In this document: positions 51,828-60,787 of the stretch, piece after piece
Numbering within the stretch: position 1 is the first letter of the stretch
Layout of the letters: every line of letters starts with the position of its first letter
Translations under genes and position numbers: made by a program
Notes under the pieces: model-generated
Told to the model about the DNA's origin: nothing
Seen by the model: only the letters and a program-made list of their open reading frames with translations
Database searches by the model: none
From: Rhodothermales bacterium
Lineage (GTDB): Bacteria; Bacteroidota; Rhodothermia; Rhodothermales; UBA10348
Reading direction: 5' to 3'
Length of the DNA stretch: 64,000 nt
Assembly (NCBI GenBank): GCA_024711125.1
Contig: JANJTM010000020.1
Coordinates: 1 to 64,000, forward strand

Positions 51828-52984
51828 GATCCTCTCCTCCCGATATCGGACGGTCCATTGGCGGAACTCAGGTCCGACAGGCCCGCATAAAGCCGCTCCA
51901 ACTCCCCCTGCATGCGCTCCATGGAGAACCGCGCCGCGACCGTCGCCCTCGCACTCATCCCGAGCGCGTTTCTTGCTTGGGCATCGGCCAGGAGCGCCGT
52001 GACGTCAGACCCGATCTCCGACAGCGCGCCGAAGGGTCGCACGTACCCGTTTTCCATGTGCCGCACGACTTCCCCGATTCCGCCCACAGCCGTGACGACC
52101 GGGACCAGGCCGATCGCCATGGCCTCCAGGAGCGCGATGGGCAGCCCCTCGAATTCCGACGTCATCAGGTAGACGTCCATGGCGGCCAGGAACGGGCGCA
52201 CGTCCTCGTGGAGTCCTACCCAATGTACGCGGTCGGCGATACCCAGGACGGCCGCCTCCTGCTCCATTCGCGCACGCTCGGGACCGTCGCCGACCATGAG
52301 GAAATGTGCGTCGGGCCGGTCCATTGCCAGCCGCCGGGCAATCGCGAGCCAGTGGTCGAGTCGTTTCTGCACGCGGAAGACGGCCACCGTTCCGACGACC
52401 GGCGCTCCGGGAGGAATCCCGAGCGATCGCCGACAATCGTCCCCGGAGGCGACACCAGGGGCGAATTGCCGAACGTTGACGCCGTTCAATACGGTATGTA
52501 CGGGTACTCCCTCCCCCACGTTGCGGCGGATCGAGGTGGCAACGTCGGCCGAAACGGCCACGACGCCCGCCTGCCATCCCCAGGTCGCCGCGTTCAGTCG
52601 CCGGGTGACCGGGTTGTACCGCTCGTGCAGGTTGTGCTCCGTGTACAGGACAGGTGTTCCGGTGATGCGTCCGGCGATCCTCGCCGCGATCCCGGCTATC
52701 GGCAGGTGGGCATGCACGAGATCGACCTTCCGATCGACGATCAGCCGCGCCAGACGGCGGGACGCCAACAGGATCGCGAGATTGCCCGTTCCACCGAGGC
52801 ACGTCACCCGTCCGCCTTCCCGCTCGATGTCGGGGACGACGGCGTTCTTCCACGGCACGAAGTAGGCGTACTCGAATTCGAACCGCGAGCGATCCGCTAC
52901 CGCCAGGCCCATCGGGAGGAGCATCTCGGCACCCCCGCGGCCGAGGCTCTTGATGACGTGGAGTACACGGATAGTCCCTTGCAC
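51824..52984 (-). CDS. Glycosyltransferase family 4
   Basis: A 386-residue GT-B enzyme: IRVLHVIKSLGRGGAEMLLP at the N-terminus, LVHAHLPIAGIAARI, VLYTEHNLHERYNP, then the donor domain VVGTVAVFRVQKRLDHWL and MTSEFEGLPIALLEAMAIGLVPV (EX7E). The nucleotide-sugar donor is unknown. GTG 52984 is preferred, leaving a 10-bp gap after the asparagine-synthase-like gene; GTG 53017 would overlap that gene by 23 bp. Confidence 0.88.
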   Translation of the reverse strand: MQGTIRVLHVIKSLGRGGAEMLLPMGLAVADRSRFEFEYAYFVPWKNAVVPDIEREGGRVTCLGGTGNLAILLASRRLARLIVDRKVDLVHAHLPIAGIAARIAGRITGTPVLYTEHNLHERYNPVTRRLNAATWGWQAGVVAVSADVATSIRRNVGEGVPVHTVLNGVNVRQFAPGVASGDDCRRSLGIPPGAPVVGTVAVFRVQKRLDHWLAIARRLAMDRPDAHFLMVGDGPERARMEQEAAVLGIADRVHWVGLHEDVRPFLAAMDVYLMTSEFEGLPIALLEAMAIGLVPVVTAVGGIGEVVRHMENGYVRPFGALSEIGSDVTALLADAQARNALGMSARATVAARFSMERMQGELERLYAGLSDLSSANGPSDIGRRGS

Positions 52985-52994
52985 GATATCGAAC

Positions 52995-54302
52995 CTAGGT
53001 CGTCGCTTTCGATCCACCCATCGCAGCCCGTCGCAGCTCGCTTACCCTGAACCCCAGTTCGAGCGAAGACAATAGTCGCAACGGACGCGCTGTACTGGCC
53101 TCGATTGAAGACCGTCCGAGCCACAACTCTTCAATATCCAAATGGTCGACTACACGGCGGGCAGCGAGCCCTCGGACCAGGTCATGCACAAGAGCAGAGT
53201 AGTCCGTGTCACGCGCCAAAGCTGCGGCATAATCGAACTTCTGCAGGTGCGCGACATGAAAGGACGATCGCAGTCGGGGAATCCGCTTTGCCATTTCCTT
53301 TCGCACGCGGTGCTGGACCCGACTAAGGAATACCACCGGGCGCGGAGCGAATGCTCCAAGACCGAAGTTCGTCTGAAGGGGCAACTTGAATAGTGATGGA
53401 AACGCCTCCGCCACTATCCTTCGGTAAAGAGGGTTTCGGCTCGACCGAAGGTGGAACGGCAGACTGTAGATGAAGCTGAGCCAGACAGGTCGGTCAAAAA
53501 TCGTCGCCTTGCGATAAGAGCGCCACGGTATCCGAATCCTGAACGACTCTCGCCCACCCACGTCAAGCTGGTCATCCATGGAGACCGCATCGGGTGACAG
53601 GAAGGGTCCGTCCGGAAGCAGTGACTTTGGATCCCATGTCCGTTCCGACAGAATCATGGGCTTCGTCTCATGATTCCGTTGGACAAAGTAGATCCTGGCT
53701 GAATCCCACGTTCGGCTCGGCGTTCGCGGGAGATGCGATCCGCCACTGTTATCTCCCAGCGTACCCTCCCATACGACTGCATCGCGGGCCACGTCTCGCA
53801 TCGCCAGGTAGTTTATGTACCTATCGATGAGATTTGGCACAAACGGCGACTCGAACTCCCGAGTCGCGAATTGAATGACATTGCCCAGATCCCACTTCAC
53901 GTTGCGTGCGTCGAAGCTGTGGTGGGGCACACCGGTAATACGCGCAATCTGAATCGGCAGTTCATAGTCGAAGGTACCTGGTATGCCGAATGTGATCGTC
54001 GTCAGGTTACCCGGTGCCAAGTGCTCGAGAAGTGCTGCGAGTATCGCTCTCGAATCAAACCCGCCCGACAGGGAGACCACATGGTTTGTCGACGGAAATG
54101 AATCCAGCGCATCCCGGGCTGCCTGGCGCAGACACCTTACGCCTTCATCGATCAGTTGTCGAGTCGTCGCCGTCTGCACCCACGAACCATAAATGGTGGT
54201 GTCACAGCCACCGAGAACCATCCTCCCGGCTGCTGCAATATCTCCATACACGGCACCATAGAACAGATAGGACTGTATGTCGTGGTACGATAGCTTATAC
54301 AT
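52995..54302 (-). CDS. Asparagine-synthase-like protein lacking the glutaminase domain
   Basis: A 435-residue ATP-pyrophosphatase-type protein. The PP-loop SGGFDS (79-84, in VVSLSGGFDSRAILAALLE) is intact, and GTLGDNSGG (about 187) stands where asparagine synthases have the GDGGDE motif. The usual N-terminal Ntn glutaminase is absent and there is no room for it upstream, since the preceding gene stops 12 bp away. It could use ammonia or another partner to form an amide on a uronic acid in the polymer. The gene is visibly less GC-rich than its neighbours (many AT-ending codons), suggesting separate acquisition. Confidence 0.8.
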   Translation of the reverse strand: MYKLSYHDIQSYLFYGAVYGDIAAAGRMVLGGCDTTIYGSWVQTATTRQLIDEGVRCLRQAARDALDSFPSTNHVVSLSGGFDSRAILAALLEHLAPGNLTTITFGIPGTFDYELPIQIARITGVPHHSFDARNVKWDLGNVIQFATREFESPFVPNLIDRYINYLAMRDVARDAVVWEGTLGDNSGGSHLPRTPSRTWDSARIYFVQRNHETKPMILSERTWDPKSLLPDGPFLSPDAVSMDDQLDVGGRESFRIRIPWRSYRKATIFDRPVWLSFIYSLPFHLRSSRNPLYRRIVAEAFPSLFKLPLQTNFGLGAFAPRPVVFLSRVQHRVRKEMAKRIPRLRSSFHVAHLQKFDYAAALARDTDYSALVHDLVRGLAARRVVDHLDIEELWLGRSSIEASTARPLRLLSSLELGFRVSELRRAAMGGSKATT

Positions 54303-54314
54303 GGCCGGAATATC

Positions 54315-55439
54315 TCATGCTCGTGGCACGCGAGGGAATAGTCCCGCTGCCCTCCTGAAAAGGGTTTCATACCGCTCCACCGCCCGATCGAAATCGTACT
54401 CTGCCACCACGAGGCGCCTCGCGGCGAGGCCCATGGACCGCCGGAGGTCGGGCTCGGAAAGAAGTCGGTTCAGCGCGGCGACGAATCCATCGGCGTCGCC
54501 TGGTGGAGCAAGCAGGCCCGTCTCCCCGTCCCTGACGATCTCCGGTACCCCACCCACCGCCGTGGCCACGGTCGGCACGCCGCGCGCGCCCGCTTCGAGC
54601 ACGACACCCGGCAATCCCTCGGTGAGGCTCGGGAGCACGAGCAGGTCGGCCCCGCCGGCAAGCTCGGCGGCGTCGGAGCGCACACCGAGGAAGACGATCC
54701 CGGTGCCCCGGCAGGCGGATTCGACGGCGGGTCGCTCCGGACCGTCACCGATCAGGACGAGGCGCGCCTCAGGCCGGAGCGCTGTCAGGCGGCCGAATTG
54801 TTCGACCAGCCAGGCGTGGTTCTTTTCGCGGGTGAAACTGCCCACGTGCACCAGGATGTCCGCGTCTTTCGGAAGTCCCGCCACCTCGACGAGGCGTGTG
54901 CGGGCCGCCTCCGGATCGAGCGAAACGGGAACGGATGCCGACTGCGGAATCACTTCGATGCGCTCCGACGGATAGCCGTAGGTCGCCGCGAAATCCGATG
55001 CGGAAGCCCGGCTGACCGATGCGACGAGGTCCACACGCCGGGCGATGAAGGTCTGGAATGCCCGGTGCAGGCCCGGTCGGACCCAGTCGCTCGCCAACCC
55101 GATGTTCCGGTAGACGATCGGCCACGAGCCATGACCTGCCAGCCGGGCCGCCACCGAGTACTTCATGGTGTCGGATCCGTTGGCCTGCACGAGGTCCGGA
55201 CCGAAGTCGGCCATCAGACGGGACAGGGATCGAACGGATCTTGGGTCGAGCGGACCCCGGGGCACATGCCCGAGATCGGCCGCGCCGGCCCGTTGCGGCC
55301 GGAGCGCATCGTGGACCGCCGGCAACAGGCCGACCAGCAGCACCTCGTGCCCGCGTGCGGCCAGTGCGTCGCAAAGTTCGACCGCGAACACCTCGGCGCC
55401 GCGGAACTGGCGACGTTTGACGAGCTGCAGGATTCTCAC
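54315..55439 (-). CDS. Glycosyltransferase family 4
   Basis: A 374-residue GT-B enzyme (RILQLVKRRQFRGAEVFAVELCDAL; VQANGSDTMKYSVAARL; VHVGSFTREKNHAWLVEQF; LPSLTEGLPGVVLEAGARGVPTVATAVGG). The EX7E pair is intact. Donor and acceptor unknown. GTG start overlaps the stop of the next glycosyltransferase gene by 4 nt (GTGA). Confidence 0.88.
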   Translation of the reverse strand: MRILQLVKRRQFRGAEVFAVELCDALAARGHEVLLVGLLPAVHDALRPQRAGAADLGHVPRGPLDPRSVRSLSRLMADFGPDLVQANGSDTMKYSVAARLAGHGSWPIVYRNIGLASDWVRPGLHRAFQTFIARRVDLVASVSRASASDFAATYGYPSERIEVIPQSASVPVSLDPEAARTRLVEVAGLPKDADILVHVGSFTREKNHAWLVEQFGRLTALRPEARLVLIGDGPERPAVESACRGTGIVFLGVRSDAAELAGGADLLVLPSLTEGLPGVVLEAGARGVPTVATAVGGVPEIVRDGETGLLAPPGDADGFVAALNRLLSEPDLRRSMGLAARRLVVAEYDFDRAVERYETLFRRAAGLFPRVPRA

Positions 55440-56593
55440 GCGGCGCTCCCGCGATCCAGTTCCGCGTAGAACTCCCCGAAGCGGCGGGCCATCACGCGGA
55501 CGTCCAGTTCCTCGGTCGCACGCACCCTCGCCGCGGCGGACAATCGCGACCTTTCTGCGCGATCTCCGACCAGGTCCAGCAGCGCGGTTGCCAGTGCGTC
55601 CGGTTCGTCGGTGTCCACCAGCACTCCGGCTGGACCGATCACGTCCCGGACGCCCCCGACGGCGGTGGAAACGACAGGAAGACCGTACGCCATGGCCTCG
55701 GCGATCGCGAGTCCGAAACCCTCGTACCTCGACGTGGAAAGAAAGAGATCAGCCGACCGGTAGACGGCCGCCAGCTCGTCCACGAAGCCCGGGACGTGGA
55801 TCCGGTCCCCTACGCCCGCAGAGCGAATCGCCCCCCTTACGGCTTCGAGTTGCTCTCCGGACCCGGCCAGCACGAACTCGAGATCGTCCCGTCGCCCGAG
55901 GCATCGCCGTGCGACTTCGACGAACAGGAGCGGCCTCTTCTCGGCGACGATTCGCGCGACGTAGACAACGACCGTCCGGTCCGATCGCAGCCCGAGCGAC
56001 TCCCGGGCGGCCCGCCGGTCCAATTCCGATGGCGCTCCCACCGGCAATTCGACGCCGAGGGGAACGAGCGCCACGGACTGCTCCGGAAGGCCCAGGGCTG
56101 CGGCCGAATCCCGACGCACCGCCGTTGAGTGCACCAGCGGACAGAATCCGCGCGCACGAACCAGCCATCGCTCGAGCCTCCGGTTCGCCGTCGACATGCG
56201 CCCGCTTTGCGGCGCGTCGTGGACCTCGAGTACGGCGCGGCGCCAACCGCCGGTGATCGCCGCCACCAGGCCAAGGAAGGCCGTTCCGCCGTGCACATGC
56301 AGGATATCGGGGCGCAGCATGCGGGCGAGCCGCGCGATGCGGAACATGGCCCGACCCAGCAGGATCCGGTTCCTGGCACCGGACAGCCCGAGGGGGTGAT
56401 AGGTCACGCCCGGGCCCAGGTCGTCGATACCGTCCTCGTCCGAGATCGGACGGACGGTGCAGACGTGCAGATCGAGCGTCCCGCGGTCCGCGTGCCGCAG
56501 CAGCCCGCGCATGACGACGGGAACGCCGCCGCCGCGCGTCAGGCGCCACACGACGAAGAGGACCCGCGTTCGGCGTGGGGGCACGACTCTCAA
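55436..56593 (-). CDS. Glycosyltransferase family 4
   Basis: A 385-residue GT-B enzyme: VLFVVWRLTRGGGVPVVMRGLLRH, ILHVHGGTAFLGLVAAI, VVVYVARIVAEKRPLLFVEVA, and STSRYEGFGLAIAEAMAYGLPVVSTAVGG with the EX7E pair. A TTG start at 56593 overlaps the upstream stop by 4 nt (TTGA) and keeps the coupling seen through the operon; a GTG a few codons later is the alternative. Donor unknown. Confidence 0.87.
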   Translation of the reverse strand: MRVVPPRRTRVLFVVWRLTRGGGVPVVMRGLLRHADRGTLDLHVCTVRPISDEDGIDDLGPGVTYHPLGLSGARNRILLGRAMFRIARLARMLRPDILHVHGGTAFLGLVAAITGGWRRAVLEVHDAPQSGRMSTANRRLERWLVRARGFCPLVHSTAVRRDSAAALGLPEQSVALVPLGVELPVGAPSELDRRAARESLGLRSDRTVVVYVARIVAEKRPLLFVEVARRCLGRRDDLEFVLAGSGEQLEAVRGAIRSAGVGDRIHVPGFVDELAAVYRSADLFLSTSRYEGFGLAIAEAMAYGLPVVSTAVGGVRDVIGPAGVLVDTDEPDALATALLDLVGDRAERSRLSAAARVRATEELDVRVMARRFGEFYAELDRGSAA

Positions 56594-57660
56594 CCGATGA
56601 CCTCCGACCGGCCCGCGATCAGGTCCGAGAAGAACCTCACGTGACGGTCGGCCAGGTCGTTCCAGCGCATCGTCGCCTCGGCGAACTCCCTGTTGCGCTC
56701 ACCGTGCCCGGCACGCGCGAGATCGGCGCCCGCTTCGAGGGCGCGCGCGAACGCGCCGGGAATCGCCGGATCGTAGCGGGGGTTGCCGGTTTCGGCCAGG
56801 ATCTCGCCGATCACGCCGAGATCGGGACCCACGACCACTCGTCCGAAGGTGAAGCCGAGCGCCACGTTGCCCGAGTTGAGCGCGCTGCGGCGGGGAATCA
56901 CCACGACGTCCGAGGCATTCACGAACCGCTGCACGTCCGCGTCGTCGACGAACCGCTCGTCCAGCCGGATCCGGGGCGCGAGACGCAGCGGGATCCGGAT
57001 CCTGTACCGGTTCCAGTCGGTCCGGCCCCGGAACGGGAGGCGGGAGGCGATCACCAGTCGCTTCGTCGGAATCCGGGCCGCGCGGAACGCCTCCGTCAGG
57101 AGCGTCAGTTCCTCTTCTGCGCGCAGGCGCCCGAAGCAGAGGAACACCCGATCGTCGGGCCCCAGACCCAGCCACCGGCGGGCTTCCTCCCGCGAAATCT
57201 CGTTCGGAAGGCAGGAATAGTCTCCGTGCGGGATGACCGCGTGGGCGCACCGTGCCACCAGGTCCGGGAAGCGCCGGCTGACGGCGTCCCTCGAAGCGTT
57301 TCCGAGGTGAATCATGCCGTCGGCGCGCGAATAGACTACACCGTACAGGCGACGGTACCGCTCCGTATCCCGGTAGTGCGGGTATTCGTTGTGCACCGTG
57401 ACGACGATCGCGGCCGTCCGGGCCAGGTCGCGCAGCGCTCGGTCGAGCGCCTCGATAGCCCCGTCGTTCGGCTCCCGCCAGCGGGTCAGCGCTTCCGGCC
57501 AGTGAAGGTGCACGACGTCAGCCGCGGCGGCCTCCGGAGCGTCGAGCCGGGTCCCAGTCGTCACCGCGTGAACGGCCGGATGGGACCTCAGCGATGCGAG
57601 GAGCTGGCTTCCGAACGCATTGCCGAGATCGGCAACGTCGATGCCGAGGTGGACGCGCAT
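56590..57660 (-). CDS. Glycosyltransferase, GT-B fold
   Basis: A 356-residue protein less typical than its neighbours. MRVHLGIDVADLGNAFGSQL opens the N-domain; VVHLHWPEALTRW and VVTVHNEYPHYRDTERYRRLYGVVYSRADGMIHLGNAS resemble GT4-related enzymes of EPS clusters. The C-domain shows VFLCFGRLRAEEELTLLTEAF and DVVVIPRRSALNSGNVALGFTFG, where the usual E-X7-E is replaced by an SGN segment, a pattern seen in GumK-like or GT4 variants. Specificity unknown. ATG 57660 follows the next gene by 13 bp. Confidence 0.78.
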   Translation of the reverse strand: MRVHLGIDVADLGNAFGSQLLASLRSHPAVHAVTTGTRLDAPEAAAADVVHLHWPEALTRWREPNDGAIEALDRALRDLARTAAIVVTVHNEYPHYRDTERYRRLYGVVYSRADGMIHLGNASRDAVSRRFPDLVARCAHAVIPHGDYSCLPNEISREEARRWLGLGPDDRVFLCFGRLRAEEELTLLTEAFRAARIPTKRLVIASRLPFRGRTDWNRYRIRIPLRLAPRIRLDERFVDDADVQRFVNASDVVVIPRRSALNSGNVALGFTFGRVVVGPDLGVIGEILAETGNPRYDPAIPGAFARALEAGADLARAGHGERNREFAEATMRWNDLADRHVRFFSDLIAGRSEVIG

Positions 57661-57673
57661 CACGCGGTTCGGA

Positions 57674-58825
57674 TCAGGCCCCCACATCGAGGGGAACCGT
57701 CGAGCGAAGCACGTCGAGGAGCCGGTCGCCGGTCACCTGCCAGGTATGCCGTTCCTGCAGCAGCCGGTGTCCCTCCCGGCCCAGGGTCACGCGCAGGTGG
57801 GCGTCCGAAGCGAGCGTTGACATGGCGTCGGCCAGCGCCGCGACGTCGCCCGGCGGGTACAGGAGACCCGTACCGCCGTGGCGGACGATGTCGGAAATCT
57901 GGCCCTGGTCCGGCGCCACGATGGGAAGACCGGCGGCCATGTACTCGTAGACTTTCAGCGGGGAGAAATAGAAGGGCCGTAGGGCCGGGTACGGCGCGAC
58001 GGCGATGTCCGAATCCAGGAGCACCTCGATCACGCGTTCGTGAGGGAGGTTGCCCAGCAGCTCGATCCGCCCTCCGGCCTCGACCGACGAGGCGATGCGC
58101 TCGATGCGCGGCCGATCCGGCCCGTCCCCGACGAGCACGAGACGCAGGTTCTGCCGGACGTCCATGCGTACGAATGCGTCGAGCAACTGGTCCACGCCGT
58201 GCCAAGGATGGAATCCGCCCACGAACACGACCCTGACCGGTTCTCCCTCACGTCGGTCCCTCCACGGCAGGGGATTCGCTCCGTTCGGAATCGTAACCAC
58301 CCGCCCGGCATCGACGCCGGAGTCCCGCAGGATCGCGGCCAGCTCATCGGAGACACAGACGATGCGGTCGGCCCTCAACCACGCCGCGCGTTCGCCGGAC
58401 CGAAGAAACCACGGAGGCGAAACCCCGGCAAGCCGCTTTTCGAGGAAGACGGGGGCATTGACCTCGAGCACCAGCGGGCGGCGCAGCGCGCGGGCGATGA
58501 GACCGGGCGCCCAGTCATACGCCGCGTGCCGGGCCAGTACTACGTCGGGAGGTGCATTTCGGCAGAAGGACGCGGCCCGCTTTGCCAACCGAACGCTGCG
58601 CCAGAGTCCGGCCGCAGCCTTCAACGGTTCCGAAGGCAGCACCCGGTGGAGCCCCGAGCGGACCGCCGCCTGACCGGGATCACGGCCGGAGGTCGCCGAC
58701 CCCGGCTCCGGGAATACCCGGACCTCCACGCCGCGCGCACGCAGCGCCTCGACCACGGCGTGGCCGTGCACGGCCGGGCCTGCCCCGTGTCGCTCGAACG
58801 CCCGGTTGAAGTACAGGACCTTCAT
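57674..58825 (-). CDS. Glycosyltransferase family 4
   Basis: A 383-residue GT-B enzyme: MKVLYFNRAFERHGAGPAVHG, LARHAAYDWAPGLIARALRRPLVLEVNAP, VVFVGGFHPWHGVDQLLDAF, and ALRPFYFSPLKVYEYMAAGLPIVAP, where the SPLK-YEYMAAG form of the donor site is typical of the GT4 branch. Donor unknown. It starts 34 bp after the stop of the FkbM gene. Confidence 0.88.
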   Translation of the reverse strand: MKVLYFNRAFERHGAGPAVHGHAVVEALRARGVEVRVFPEPGSATSGRDPGQAAVRSGLHRVLPSEPLKAAAGLWRSVRLAKRAASFCRNAPPDVVLARHAAYDWAPGLIARALRRPLVLEVNAPVFLEKRLAGVSPPWFLRSGERAAWLRADRIVCVSDELAAILRDSGVDAGRVVTIPNGANPLPWRDRREGEPVRVVFVGGFHPWHGVDQLLDAFVRMDVRQNLRLVLVGDGPDRPRIERIASSVEAGGRIELLGNLPHERVIEVLLDSDIAVAPYPALRPFYFSPLKVYEYMAAGLPIVAPDQGQISDIVRHGGTGLLYPPGDVAALADAMSTLASDAHLRVTLGREGHRLLQERHTWQVTGDRLLDVLRSTVPLDVGA

Positions 58826-58859
58826 TCTCCGCGTCGGTGACGATTTTCGGGTCGGCAGC

Positions 58860-59765
58860 TCAGGCGATTCCGAACCTGTCGTGCCAGCGGGGCGGAACGG
58901 CGACGATCGTCCGGTACGTCCCCGGCGGCACCGTGGGCGCATGGACCAGGTCGTACGCATATCCTGCACCGGGCAGCCAGCTGGCCGCGGCGTACAGTCG
59001 CTGCATCCATCGGGGCCATGATTTCGGCCGCGGCTCGTACCAGCAGAAACGGTAGCCGTGGGATGCAAGGAGCGAGAGCACTTCCGATTCGCCGCGACCG
59101 TCGAAATCGGACCGGTTCTGCTCCAGGGCAATCACCGGCTGGGTCTTCGAGAGCAGTTCGGGACAACCGGCGAGCACTTCCTTCTCGAATCCCTCCACGT
59201 CGAGCTTGACGAACGTAACCGCCCCCAGGTCGGCGCCCACGACGTCGTCGAGGCGCTCGATCCGCACCTCGTGCGACAGTGCCCGGTCCACCGGCGACGC
59301 CCGCAAGGCCGACGATCCCATGTTGAGCGGGCTGCTGACGAGGAACGCGGAACCCGGATGCCGGCCGAGTCCCACGCGCCGGGCCGTCACGTTCTCGATC
59401 CCTTCCACGTTCATTTCCAGCAGGCGGAACGTCGTCGGGTTCGGTTCGAACGCGAGTACCCGGCGAAATCGCGTCGAGAACCAGAGCGAGTGGTTGCCGA
59501 TGTTGGCGCCCACGTCGAGCGCTATGCCGCCTGAGATGTCGTCGAGGACCGGCGAGAGCGCGTCGAAGAGCAGCTCGAGGCCGAGGCGGTCGTACCACCC
59601 GAACACCGCCACCGCATTGCCGATATGCTCGGCGGCGAACACCACCCGGGGACGCGGTTCGAACTTCGAGTGCCGCTTCGCCAGCGCGTCGAGGCGCAGC
59701 GCAAGCCGGCGGTCCAGCCACCAGGCGGCGCCGAGCCTTTTCTTCACCGAACCGATCCTTCGCAT
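58860..59765 (-). CDS. FkbM-family methyltransferase
   Basis: A 301-residue SAM-dependent methyltransferase. LDVGANIGNHSLWFSTRFRRVLAFEPNPTTFRLLEMN is the SAM site, VTFVKLDVEGFEKEVLAG is the FkbM signature, and VIALEQNRSDF follows. It is larger than the FkbM protein at 45248 and carries an extra C-terminal region (SWPRWMQRLYAAASWLPGAGYAYDLVH) that may touch the membrane. Start ATG 59765 lies one base after the kinase-like gene stop; an upstream GTG (59801) would overlap it. Confidence 0.88.
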   Translation of the reverse strand: MRRIGSVKKRLGAAWWLDRRLALRLDALAKRHSKFEPRPRVVFAAEHIGNAVAVFGWYDRLGLELLFDALSPVLDDISGGIALDVGANIGNHSLWFSTRFRRVLAFEPNPTTFRLLEMNVEGIENVTARRVGLGRHPGSAFLVSSPLNMGSSALRASPVDRALSHEVRIERLDDVVGADLGAVTFVKLDVEGFEKEVLAGCPELLSKTQPVIALEQNRSDFDGRGESEVLSLLASHGYRFCWYEPRPKSWPRWMQRLYAAASWLPGAGYAYDLVHAPTVPPGTYRTIVAVPPRWHDRFGIA

Positions 59766-59766
59766 G

Positions 59767-60771
59767 TCAATCCTCTCCCGTGACGGTAGGTCCGTCTCCA
59801 CCCGGCCGATCGTCCGGGTTCGGCGGAGTGAAACCGGGGGCCGCCACTTCTCCGCGCACCGTTCGAAGGGCGAAAAGCAGGCGGAGCAGCGAATCCGCCA
59901 ACGTTCCCCCGCCTGCGAACCCGAGAAAGGTGTCGTCGCAGATCTGCAGCCACGCCGCCCGGACTATCTCCGGAGGGCATTCCGTACGGAGGAGCGAACC
60001 GAGAAACCAGCACGCGTCGAACAGCCAGTGCCCCGAACGCACGAAATCGAAATCGACGACCACGAGCGAACGGTCCGGCCGCACGATCACGTTCCACGTG
60101 CCCAGGTCCTCGACCGCGAGCGTTCGTGGGATCCGGGTGCGGACCGCCGTTTCCACCAAGGCGTCCCACGCCGGCTCGATCGCGCCCCAACCCCGCTCGA
60201 CGGACCGGAGGAGGGACCACTGCTTCCGGTACGGGAGTTCCCGCGGCGGCCGAAGCATCTTCTGGAGGATGCGGGTCGCGATCTCCTCCACCTCGCGCGG
60301 CGTGAGGGGGACCTTCTCGTCGGCCGGGCCGGATGCCGCCCGCAGGTGCTCGAAGAAGGTCCGGAAATCGAGACGCTCGAAATCCGCGGCCCGTGCCGCC
60401 CCCAGGGGCGTCCCGGCGACGTATTCCTCGACGGTGTGATTGCTTCCGACGGCGAGGATGCGCGGAAAAAGCCCGATCTCGAGCGCCTGTGCAAACCGGA
60501 CGGCCTCGGTGAACGCCGCGGCCTTCCGCCGCGAACCGGAAGCCGACACGACCTTGGCCACGCAGGGTCCGAAATCCGGATGGGAACATCGGAACACCGC
60601 CTTTGCGGCCGCGGGCCTCACGTGAAGGAGCGCCACTTCCGACAGCTTGTTCGTTGCGAGGCAGGCACGTGCCTCGTCCAGCAGCGCAGCGACCGATGTC
60701 CCGCGGCCTGCGAACACCCTGCGGCGCAACCTCGCCTGGAGCCCGTTCAGCACCACCTCCTTCGGGTTCAT
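59767..60771 (-). CDS. Aminoglycoside-phosphotransferase-like kinase
   Basis: A 334-residue protein with a protein-kinase-like/APH fold: the ATP-site lysine is probably in CVAKVVSASGSRRKAAAF, the catalytic loop is VEDLGTWNVIVRP (D-x4-N form), and the metal Asp lies in SLVVVDFDFVRSGHWLFDACWF. In a glycan operon it more likely phosphorylates a sugar or lipid-linked glycan than an antibiotic. Substrate unknown. It is one base from the FkbM gene. Confidence 0.75.
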   Translation of the reverse strand: MNPKEVVLNGLQARLRRRVFAGRGTSVAALLDEARACLATNKLSEVALLHVRPAAAKAVFRCSHPDFGPCVAKVVSASGSRRKAAAFTEAVRFAQALEIGLFPRILAVGSNHTVEEYVAGTPLGAARAADFERLDFRTFFEHLRAASGPADEKVPLTPREVEEIATRILQKMLRPPRELPYRKQWSLLRSVERGWGAIEPAWDALVETAVRTRIPRTLAVEDLGTWNVIVRPDRSLVVVDFDFVRSGHWLFDACWFLGSLLRTECPPEIVRAAWLQICDDTFLGFAGGGTLADSLLRLLFALRTVRGEVAAPGFTPPNPDDRPGGDGPTVTGED

Positions 60772-60787
60772 GACGTTCGCGCGGGCT

